A stretch of 11,282 nt of DNA, from NCBI GenBank assembly GCA_030631415.1, contig DAOVLE010000172.1, forward strand, positions 1 through 11,282. The letters are read 5' to 3'. The DNA is from JAAEQG01 sp023133475. Its GTDB lineage: Bacteria > Planctomycetota > Phycisphaerae > UBA1845. Position numbers and translations under genes: made by a program. The notes under the pieces are model-generated. The model had not been told where the DNA came from. It did not search any database and saw only the letters and a program-made list of their open reading frames with translations. Positions 5,845-11,282 of the stretch are shown one piece after another. The number at the start of each line of letters is the position of its first letter. Positions within the stretch are counted from its first letter, which is position 1.

Positions 5845-8205
5845 TTACATTGCCTGTGTCACTGTGAAATCCCCGCGTCGTTGGGGGTCGTTCAACATCC
5901 ACCACATGTTCTCCGGATTGCAGGGCAGCTTGTTGGGGGCTGCGCCCGTGGCATTGTAGATGGCAGCCAATACCGCCGGCACCGCGCCAATCAGCGGCGG
6001 CTCGCCGACACCATGGGCCCCATATGGGCCGCCGGGATCGTCGTGCTCCAGGTAAATCGCCTCCACCGGCGGAATGTCCCTGATGGTCGGAACGATGTAG
6101 TCGGTGAATCCGGGGTTCAGCATCCGCCCGTCACGCATAACCACCTCCTCCATCAAAGCCATCCCAATACCCTGAGCCACCCCACCGGCGATCTGGCCCT
6201 CGACCGATTGCGGATTGATGGCTTTGCCCACGTCGTGGCAGCCGATGTGCCGCTCGACCCGCGTCTCGCCGGTCTCGATGTCCACCAGCACCTGCGAGAC
6301 GTGTGCCCCAAACAAGTACGTTACGAATGCCTTGGGGCTCTTGCCGGTGTTCGGATCGCCCGGGACTGTGCGTGGTTTGAACATGGCTCGGGCTTCCAAT
6401 GGGTAGCCGCGTTTCTTGCCTTCTCTGACCAGATCGCCGAGCGACATGTGATTGTCTGGATTCGCGGTCTCGTAGGCGAAACCCGGAGTATTCTTCGCCC
6501 CACCCGGCCCAAGCGAAATCTCATGTGGATGCACCTTCAGGCAATTGCCGGTGATGTCGAGCAACTGCTCACGGAGTTCGCTGGCAGCCATCCGAACCGC
6601 GTTTCCGGTGAAGTAGGTCTGGCGGGTGGCAGACGATGAGCCAGACTCATCTGTTCGCCCGGTGTCGGCGGCGACGACCCGGACATGTTCGAGCTTCGCC
6701 CCAAGTTCGGTCCCAGCCACCTGAGCCGCCATGTTGAGCAACCCCTGCCCCACGTCCACCCCACCGGTGTAGACGGTGATGATGCCCTGCTCGTCAATCG
6801 CCACCTTAGCCCGGCTACAGTCGGGAAACCCATCGCCATAACCCAGGCCAAAACACATCACACTAACGCCCCATCCGCGTTTCAAGTGCGGCGGCAGGGG
6901 ATCGTTCGGGTATGGTTTGCTGTGGAACTTGTCCAGGGCTGCCCGCAAACACTCTTTGATGGTTATGTTTTCAGGATGTTGGCCTGTGGTTACTTCGTCA
7001 CCGGGTTCGATAAGGTTCTTCTCGAAAAGCGTCACGGGGCCCATCTTCAGCACCCGGGCCAAACGTTCGATTATGCCGTTGGAGGCGATGGCCATCTGAC
7101 AGGCGCCGAATCCGCGCATGGCACCGGTGGGGTTGTTGTTGGTGTGCACACCGTAGACATCGACGCTGACATTGGGCACCCGCAAAGGCCCGGTGGCGTG
7201 GCTGGCGGCTTTGCGCATCACCGCGATTCCGGTCGAGGCATAAGCCCCCTCGTCGGAATAGACCACGATCCTGGCAGCCGTCAGGGTCCCGTCGCGCTTG
7301 GCTCCCAGCGTGTAGTGGATGCGCAGGGCGTGGCGCTTGTGCCGAGCGATCATTGACTCGGATCGGCTATAGCGTAGAGCTATAGTCTTGCCGGGGTGGT
7401 GCAAGGCAGCCAGCCCCAGGTGAATCTGGATGCTGATGTCCTCGCGGCCGCCGAACGCCCCGCCGGTGCACGGCTGGATGATGCGGATGCGCTCAGGCCC
7501 CAAACCCAAAGCCAATGCCACCAGCCGACGCTCCTCGTGAACCCATTGCCCCGCCGCGTGGATGGTGAGCAGTTCGCCGTCCCAGCGGGCGATTCCTGCT
7601 TCGAGGTCCAAAAAGGCGTGGTCAGTGGTTTGGGTCTCGAACGTGTCACTGACCACCACGTCGGACGTTCGCAGTGCCGCTTCGACGTCACCTTTGCGGA
7701 TGCGCTTGTCGCCCATCACGTTCCCGTCGGGATGGATTTTCGGGGCGCCCGAAGCCAACGCCTGGTCGATTGTGCCGATGACCGGCAGCTTCTCGAAGTG
7801 GGCCTCGACCAGATCGCGGGCCGACTCAGCCGCCCGCTCGGACTTGGCCACCACCAATGCGAGGGCATCGCCCCGATAGCGCACGTGATCCTCCACCAGC
7901 ACGGGATGGTCGCGTCGGATCAGGCCGTGGCGGTTGGTGCCGCCGACGTCCTTGTGCGTGTAAACGCCCACCACGCCCTCAACCGCCAACGCCTTGGAGG
8001 TGTCGAGAGACAGCACCCTGGCGTGAGCCTCCGGAGAACGCACGACCTTGGCGAACAGCTCCGCCTGACCGGGGAACAGGTCTGCCCCGTACATTGCGCG
8101 TCCGGCAACTTTGTCAGCCCCGTCGATCCGCTTGCAGGATTGCCCGGCTAACGGTTCAACCTGAGGCATGGTGTCAGGTTTGTTTGACTCTGTGGAAGAA
8201 GGCAC
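5845..8205 (-). CDS. Xanthine dehydrogenase family protein, molybdopterin-binding (large) subunit
   Basis: Large catalytic subunit of a molybdenum hydroxylase, which hydroxylates a carbon centre using water and passes electrons to the Fe-S and FAD subunits. The 786 residues match family length. The N-terminal a/b hammerhead domain occupies about 27-140 (DGADKVAGRAMYGAD, RSPEAHARV). Cofactor-binding motifs are GGAFGGRED (248-256), GAMRGFG (361-367), VDVGQG (483-488), a GSSSATR segment (522-528) and GVGEPPLIGA (732-741). Aligned by eye to bovine xanthine oxidoreductase, E255, R364 and E735 sit where Glu802, Arg880 and Glu1261 do, which favours a purine-type or similar heterocycle. The CO dehydrogenase loop AYxCSFR is absent. 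The substrate is not proven. The start is GTG, with GAGGAG nine bases upstream (8215-8220); an internal ATG at 8169 has no such site. The stop is TAA. It is the last gene of the minus-strand operon. Confidence 0.92.
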   Translation of the reverse strand: MPSSTESNKPDTMPQVEPLAGQSCKRIDGADKVAGRAMYGADLFPGQAELFAKVVRSPEAHARVLSLDTSKALAVEGVVGVYTHKDVGGTNRHGLIRRDHPVLVEDHVRYRGDALALVVAKSERAAESARDLVEAHFEKLPVIGTIDQALASGAPKIHPDGNVMGDKRIRKGDVEAALRTSDVVVSDTFETQTTDHAFLDLEAGIARWDGELLTIHAAGQWVHEERRLVALALGLGPERIRIIQPCTGGAFGGREDISIQIHLGLAALHHPGKTIALRYSRSESMIARHKRHALRIHYTLGAKRDGTLTAARIVVYSDEGAYASTGIAVMRKAASHATGPLRVPNVSVDVYGVHTNNNPTGAMRGFGACQMAIASNGIIERLARVLKMGPVTLFEKNLIEPGDEVTTGQHPENITIKECLRAALDKFHSKPYPNDPLPPHLKRGWGVSVMCFGLGYGDGFPDCSRAKVAIDEQGIITVYTGGVDVGQGLLNMAAQVAGTELGAKLEHVRVVAADTGRTDESGSSSATRQTYFTGNAVRMAASELREQLLDITGNCLKVHPHEISLGPGGAKNTPGFAYETANPDNHMSLGDLVREGKKRGYPLEARAMFKPRTVPGDPNTGKSPKAFVTYLFGAHVSQVLVDIETGETRVERHIGCHDVGKAINPQSVEGQIAGGVAQGIGMALMEEVVMRDGRMLNPGFTDYIVPTIRDIPPVEAIYLEHDDPGGPYGAHGVGEPPLIGAVPAVLAAIYNATGAAPNKLPCNPENMWWMLNDPQRRGDFTVTQAM

Positions 8206-8262
8206 GGTTTCACACTCCTCTTTTCCAGCACGGGTGGCCCACCTCTTCAGAAGTAGGGGGCT

Positions 8263-8343
8263 GGGTGGCCCATGGCTTTAGCCGTGGGGGACGCGAATCG
8301 GTGAATCATTCGTGTCCCCCACCGCTAAAGCGATGGGCCACCC
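8263..8343. repeat. Long hairpin-forming repeat between the Fe-S and Mo subunit genes
   Basis: Arms of 36 bases (8263-8298 and 8308-8343) pair at 33 of 36 positions around a 9-base loop. Each outer end begins GGGTGGCCCAT and each inner end reaches GGGGGAC. A partial extra copy of the outer word, GGGTGGCCCA, sits just left at 8232-8241. The element lies inside the enzyme operon, nine bases past the Fe-S gene stop in the direction of transcription, so the transcript would carry a strong stem-loop between these two coding regions. Confidence 0.85.
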
Positions 8344-8352
8344 GTCAATTCC

Positions 8353-8871
8353 TCATTTGAGCATCTCCCGGCGGGCACGGCGCAACGCTTCGATAATCGC
8401 GGTGTACCCGGTGCAGCGGCAGATGTTGGCTTCCATGCCTTTGATTAGCTCCTCCTCGGTAATCTCTGGGTTCGCCTGGAGCAAGGCATAGGCAGTCAAG
8501 ATCAGTCCCGGCGAACAGTACCCGCATTGAACAGAGCCCGTCTCCAGAAACTTCTCTTGCAGGATGGCCGGCTTGTCGTCTTGTGCGAAGCCCTCGATGG
8601 TGGTGACGCTACGTCCGTTGACCCGGCCAGCCAACGTCACACAACTGTTGAACGGAACACCGTCGATCAGCACCGTGCAGCTTCCGCACTCGCCCTCGAG
8701 GCATGAGCCTTTTGTGCCGGTCAAACCCAAGTCGTCGCGCAGAAAGGATAGCAACGAACGATCCACCTCCACGTCGCGCTCGATCGGTTGGCCATTGATG
8801 GTGCAATGCAGGTGAAAGGTGTCCGGTGCTGTTGTCGATTCTGTTGTGTTGTCGTTTGTGTTAAGGCTCAT
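8353..8871 (-). CDS. Xanthine dehydrogenase family 2Fe-2S (small) subunit
   Basis: Electron-transfer subunit of the molybdenum hydroxylase, 172 residues. The plant-ferredoxin-like domain has cluster ligands C57, C62, C65 and C77 (SCLEGECGSCTV...SC). The C-terminal four-helix domain has C116, C119, C151 and C153 (QCGYCSPG and ICRCTGY) for the second cluster next to the Mo cofactor. All eight ligands are present. Length is slightly above the usual 155-165 because of a polar, Thr/Asn-rich extension of about 17 residues before FHLHCTINGQ. The start is ATG at 8871 with only a weak upstream GAG, so initiation may be inefficient. It ends in TGA. It lies between the FAD and Mo subunit genes and is separated from both by palindromic repeats. 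Confidence 0.93.
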   Translation of the reverse strand: MSLNTNDNTTESTTAPDTFHLHCTINGQPIERDVEVDRSLLSFLRDDLGLTGTKGSCLEGECGSCTVLIDGVPFNSCVTLAGRVNGRSVTTIEGFAQDDKPAILQEKFLETGSVQCGYCSPGLILTAYALLQANPEITEEELIKGMEANICRCTGYTAIIEALRRARREMLK

Positions 8872-8931
8872 CTATGCTCAACTCGCTAATTGAGAGTTGC
8901 TTTACGATTGTTGTTAAAACCTCACACATGC

Positions 8932-8991
8932 TGTAGGGCGGGTTCTACCCGCCTTCTTGGCATGGTGGTGGCGGGTGGAACCCACCCTACA
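8932..8991. repeat. Inverted repeat overlapping the 3' end of the FAD subunit gene
   Basis: Arms of 22 bases (8932-8953 and 8970-8991) pair at 20 of 22 positions; each outer end begins TGTAGGG. The right arm includes the TAG stop of the FAD subunit (8987-8989) and most of the preceding Met codon. The remaining sequence between the FAD and Fe-S genes (8872-8931) is A/T-richer and shows no gene. Confidence 0.85.
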
Positions 8992-9799
8992 TCCTATCGA
9001 GTTCCCGCAGCAACCGCCGGGTGAGCACGCCGCACATGGCCCGGCGGTACGCAGCCCCGGCACGCTGATCGTCGATGGGAGACACCTCATCCATCACACT
9101 TTCAGCCGCACATGCAATCAAATCGTCGGTTAATGCCCGGCCATTCAGCAACTCCTCAGCCTGCGGCGTGCGAATCGGGCGAAAAGCCACACTGCCAAAA
9201 GCCAGATAATAACACCCATCCGGCGAACGCCCCACAGCACAACAGACAACGCTGATGTTGACCGCACCGCGCTTGCCGATCTTGTACCAGGCGCTTTGGA
9301 AGTCCGTGCGAACACGCACGCGGGTGATCAACTCGTCATCCGCCAGCGCGGTCTTGCGGTAAGCCAGAAACCACTCATCATTGACCCTAAGCCACCGCGA
9401 ACCCCGTGCGACACTGGCCACCTCCACCTGGGCATCAAGCGCCAGAAGCGCCACACAACCATCGCCAGCCGGCGAAGCGGAGACCAGGTTGCCGGCGATC
9501 GTACCGGCATTGCGAATCTGCGGGCCACCCACCGACAGTGCAGCCTCCCGAAGACATCCAACGTCTAACTGCCCCACCTGAGCAAAGGTCGCACCGGCTC
9601 CCATCGATATCCACCCATCGTCGCGCTCGATCACATCGAAGCCCTTGACCTGCGAGAGGTCCAGAAAGCTGCGCGGGCGCAGTACGCCATGGTTCATCGC
9701 CACCAGCACGTCGGTCCCGCCCTTGACCACGATAGCCTCATCTCTGAGCCGCCCGCGAAGTTCAAGAGCCTCTTCCAGCGTCTGCGGTTGATAGAACAT
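8987..9799 (-). CDS. Xanthine dehydrogenase family FAD-binding (medium) subunit
   Basis: FAD-binding subunit that takes electrons from the 2Fe-2S clusters and hands them to NAD+, a quinone or another acceptor. Seen from the chosen ATG it has 270 residues, slightly under the usual 280-290. Motifs are the PCMH-type pyrophosphate-binding KGGTDV (26-31) and GGPQIRNAGTIAGN (91-104), followed by ASPAGDG. KRGAVNIS comes later and leads into the CO-dehydrogenase-flavoprotein C-terminal domain. ATG at 9799 is preferred because a purine-rich AAGGGG (9807-9812) lies seven bases upstream. A TTG at 9820 in the same frame overlaps the previous gene's stop and would add seven residues that precede the conserved FYQPQTLEEAL. 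The start lies 17 bases after the zinc-ribbon gene, so co-transcription is likely. Confidence 0.92.
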   Translation of the reverse strand: MFYQPQTLEEALELRGRLRDEAIVVKGGTDVLVAMNHGVLRPRSFLDLSQVKGFDVIERDDGWISMGAGATFAQVGQLDVGCLREAALSVGGPQIRNAGTIAGNLVSASPAGDGCVALLALDAQVEVASVARGSRWLRVNDEWFLAYRKTALADDELITRVRVRTDFQSAWYKIGKRGAVNISVVCCAVGRSPDGCYYLAFGSVAFRPIRTPQAEELLNGRALTDDLIACAAESVMDEVSPIDDQRAGAAYRRAMCGVLTRRLLRELDRM

Positions 9800-9816
9800 G
9801 GGACATCCCCTTCCGG

Positions 9817-10677
9817 TCAATCGCTGCCGGCAGGTCCGCGCTCGGGATCAGCCGATTCGGGCGCCGTCGCCGGTTTCACGCCCGGTAAATCCGGTAGAAC
9901 CAGCGGGACCTGGTCTGCCGTATTCCTGGTATTGTGTGCCTGCCCGTTCTCGCGGGCTCGCGCCACAAAATACACCACCGCCATCAACAGCACCACCAGG
10001 CCCGCAATAACCCACCATACGGGGATTCCGCCAATCCTGGCCGGCTCGCCGGTAACCCGTTGGCGGGGCGAAGCCGACCGCACAGCCGCCTTGAGTTCGT
10101 CGAGTTCCTTTTTAGTCTGGTGCAGGGTTTCGTCGCCTTCGATGAGCACTTCTTCGCCGTCGCTGTCGAGGTTCTTGCGGCAGATAGGGCAGAAGTTGTC
10201 TTCCGGGCGCACGGGCGCCTGGCACGCCCAACACAGGCCCAGATATTTGCTGAGCCCCGGTGTTTCCACAGCAAAACGCCACTGATGGTGTGTGGATGGG
10301 CCTCGGACGATGGTCGTGGCGGTGAGCACACCACGCTGGATCTGGAGCAGCAACCGCTCCTTGGACACTCCCGGAAAAGGCCTCACGTGCTCGAGCACAT
10401 ACCAGGGGCCGCTGTGTTGGCGCATTTTTTGGAGTATGTCCCCAGAGAGCACTTGCCCGCAATGCTCGCATTGCCCTACCGTGCGGCGAATGAGTTGCCC
10501 GCATGAAATGCAAGGCCTTGCTTCGCCATGCCAGACGTTCTTTCCCAGCTCGCTGAGCGGCCCGATGCCGCATTGGGCCGCATGTTCGACCGCACTAAGC
10601 CTGGAGAAGTCCGCACCGAGTGCTTTAGCCCGGGCGTTGCCCTGTGCGTTTCTGGCTGGTGTTGACGGCTGATCCAC
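9817..10677 (-). CDS. Double zinc-ribbon, GYF-like, single-pass membrane protein of unknown function
   Basis: 286 residues. A first zinc-ribbon-like motif has C56, C59, C70 and C73 (PCISCGQL...QCEHCGQ). A GYF_2-like segment follows at about 91-140 (PWYVLEHV, then ERLLLQIQRGVLTATTIVRGP and HQWRFA). A second zinc ribbon has C149, C152, C163 and C166 (CWACQAPVRPEDNFCPIC). A charged, coiled-coil-prone stretch (about 181-200) leads to one transmembrane helix (about 217-238, IPVWWVIAGLVVLLMAVVYF) and a short Pro-rich tail. There is no signal peptide, so the metal-binding part is probably cytoplasmic. The start is GTG at 10677 with GGAG seven bases upstream (10685-10688). It is the first gene of the operon; the stop is 17 bases before the FAD subunit. 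Its function is not known to me; scaffolding or regulation is speculation. Confidence 0.8.
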   Translation of the reverse strand: MDQPSTPARNAQGNARAKALGADFSRLSAVEHAAQCGIGPLSELGKNVWHGEARPCISCGQLIRRTVGQCEHCGQVLSGDILQKMRQHSGPWYVLEHVRPFPGVSKERLLLQIQRGVLTATTIVRGPSTHHQWRFAVETPGLSKYLGLCWACQAPVRPEDNFCPICRKNLDSDGEEVLIEGDETLHQTKKELDELKAAVRSASPRQRVTGEPARIGGIPVWWVIAGLVVLLMAVVYFVARARENGQAHNTRNTADQVPLVLPDLPGVKPATAPESADPERGPAGSD

Positions 10678-10699
10678 CTTCTCGCTCCAATAACGGCGG

Positions 10700-10705
10700 A
10701 TTCTA
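10700..10705 (-). promoter_or_regulatory. Candidate -10 element for the zinc-ribbon/hydroxylase operon
   Basis: On the minus strand TAGAAT (five of six to TATAAT) lies 22 bases upstream of the GTG start. The -35 region is poor (TGGCTA about 18 bases upstream). A second TAGAAT sits further up at 10853-10858. This is a weak prediction. Confidence 0.25.
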
Positions 10706-10865
10706 CCGCGACGGCGTGGAAATAGCCAGAAAAGGCAGTCGCACCCGCCGTTCTACGAGGGTGGGCCACCCCTGCCGGGTTACACGAAATGCAACGACCA
10801 ATTGAAGTGTGGATCGAAAAAATCAGCCGGACCCCAGAAGATGGCCACACCCATTCTACGATGAT

Positions 10866-11036
10866 ATGCGATGGGGGTGCAGATAATTTTTGTCACCTGT
10901 GGGCACCATGGGAGGACGAAGCTCCTGCTGAGCCGCGTCATACCGACCGCCGTTCGGCTCGCCAGGAGGCTCGCCCTCCCAATTACCGTCCCATTGGGCC
11001 ACCAGGTGACAAAAATTACCTGCACCCATGCGATGG
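10866..11036. mobile_element. MITE-like element (153 bp) with 25-bp terminal inverted repeats and 9-bp target duplication
   Basis: The element spans 10875-11027. Its ends are 25-base inverted repeats (10875-10899 and 11003-11027) that differ at one position, starting GGGTGCA and ending TTTTTGTCACCTG. They are directly flanked by an exact direct repeat, ATGCGATGG, at 10866-10874 and 11028-11036. A second inner pair of arms (10911-10934 with 10956-10979, 19 of 24 paired) lets nearly the whole element fold into one hairpin. It encodes no plausible protein. Terminal inverted repeats plus an abutting duplication are what a non-autonomous transposon insertion leaves. Nine-base duplications are known for several IS families; the parent transposase is not identified. 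Confidence 0.8.
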
Positions 11037-11041
11037 CGCTC

Positions 11042-11070
11042 TTGACGTGGGCGGCTGTACTTCTTAGCAT
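11042..11070 (+). promoter_or_regulatory. Candidate sigma-70-type promoter of tRNA-Glu
   Basis: TTGACG (11042-11047, five of six) and TAGCAT (11065-11070, four of six) are separated by 17 bases. An alternative -10, TACAAT (11079-11084, five of six), lies 20 bases before the tRNA but lacks a matching -35. The -35 hexamer starts six bases after the right target duplication of the MITE-like element. Confidence 0.45.
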
Positions 11071-11103
11071 AAGGCACGTACAATCAGAAGGTGGCACCAC
11101 CTA

Positions 11104-11175
11104 GCCCCCATCGTCTAGCGGTTAGGATATCAGGTTCTCATCCTGGAGACAGGGGTTCGAGTCCCCTTGGGGGTA
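11104..11175 (+). tRNA. tRNA-Glu (anticodon CTC)
   Basis: A 72-base cloverleaf. The acceptor is GCCCCCA with TGGGGGT, closed by a G-U pair at 1-72. The D stem is GTCT/GGAT, the anticodon stem TCAGG/CCTGG with loop TTCTCAT (anticodon CTC), the variable loop is four bases, and the T arm is AGGGG-TTCGAGT-CCCCT. The discriminator base is A and no CCA is encoded. CTC reads GAG glutamate codons. The gene is transcribed away from the hydroxylase operon. Confidence 0.96.
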
Positions 11176-11178
11176 TCG

Positions 11179-11217
11179 GATGCAACTCCTTGCATTAACA
11201 AGGAGTTGCATCGTTTT
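11179..11217 (+). terminator. Intrinsic terminator of tRNA-Glu
   Basis: A perfect 14-base stem (GATGCAACTCCTTG at 11179-11192 with its complement at 11199-11212) around a six-base loop is followed by GTTTTG. It begins three bases after the tRNA 3' end. Confidence 0.85.
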
Positions 11218-11282
11218 GTCCAGAGGTGACTAACGCGACATTCCCCATTTTCTGCCGGTCGTCTGACAAGCCCTGATCGCCC
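11218..11282. other. No feature seen at right edge
   Basis: The last 65 bases contain no open frame, RNA or repeat that I can support. Confidence 0.5.

Larger units (their letters stand above)
10678..11103. other. Gene-free divergent region between operon start and tRNA
   Basis: No supported gene lies in these 426 bases. They hold the possible operon promoter, a short dyad GGGTGGGCCACCC (10759-10771), the MITE-like element, and the tRNA promoter candidate. Short open frames here mostly read through the inverted repeats in both directions and have no ribosome binding sites. Confidence 0.6.

Noticed and set aside
5803..6639. 278-codon plus-strand open frame
   Set aside because: It is antisense to the well-supported molybdopterin subunit and has no recognisable domain.
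5845..8205. Assignment as aerobic CO dehydrogenase (CoxL)
   Set aside because: The AYxCSFR active-site loop is absent; GAMRGFG is found instead.
10780..11100. Minus-strand open frame of 106 codons upstream of the operon
   Set aside because: It mainly translates the MITE-like inverted repeats and has no ribosome binding site or domain.
11104..11175. tRNA-Glu as an integration (att) site for a genomic island
   Set aside because: No repeat of the tRNA 3' end and no integrase gene are visible in the window.

Overview
The window looks like part of a chromosome from a Planctomycetota bacterium, most likely of the Phycisphaerae type. The pointers are: very large secreted proteins built of DCNxNGIPDECD calcium-binding repeats with dockerin-like C-termini; a glycine-rich secreted protein carrying a GACC-type cysteine module; high GC with NNC/NNG-rich codons; many intergenic palindromes; and a zinc-ribbon/GYF-like membrane protein. 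This taxonomic call is inference from protein style, since no phylogenetic marker other than a tRNA is present.

Layout, left to right. (1) Positions 1-3092, plus strand: the 3' part of a giant surface or secreted protein that is open at the left window edge. It has about 14 beta-helix (Pmp-like) repeats, a choice-of-anchor-Q-like segment, a DECD repeat array interrupted by a lectin-like globular domain, thrombospondin-3-like repeats and a dockerin-like end. (2) 3093-3415: leader region with a heptamer tandem repeat, two small hairpins and a strong ribosome binding site. (3) 3416-5710, plus strand: a second secreted glycine-rich protein split by one in-frame TGA at 4004-4006. (4) 5711-5844: convergent gap holding a 38-nt palindrome. 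(5) 10677-5845, minus strand: an apparent operon of a zinc-ribbon/GYF-like membrane protein followed by the FAD, 2Fe-2S and molybdopterin subunits of a xanthine-dehydrogenase-family enzyme. Different palindromic elements sit behind each of the three enzyme genes. (6) 10678-11103: promoter region containing a 153-bp MITE-like element with 25-bp terminal inverted repeats and an exact 9-bp target duplication. (7) 11104-11175: tRNA-Glu(CTC) with its own intrinsic terminator, then unremarkable sequence to the end.

How the genes work together. The three enzyme genes encode a complete molybdenum hydroxylase with the electron path Mo cofactor, two 2Fe-2S clusters, FAD. Gene order is FAD, Fe-S, Mo, as in coxMSL of carboxydotrophs, but the active-site loop is of the xanthine dehydrogenase type rather than the CO dehydrogenase type. 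The leading zinc-ribbon gene is spaced as the first gene of the same transcript; its role is unknown. The two plus-strand proteins are extracellular and have no visible functional link to the enzyme.

No clearly new defence, mobile or biosynthetic system is visible. The most notable sequence signals are the MITE-like insertion beside the tRNA promoter, the palindromes in the enzyme operon, the in-frame TGA, and the zinc-ribbon gene linked to the hydroxylase.
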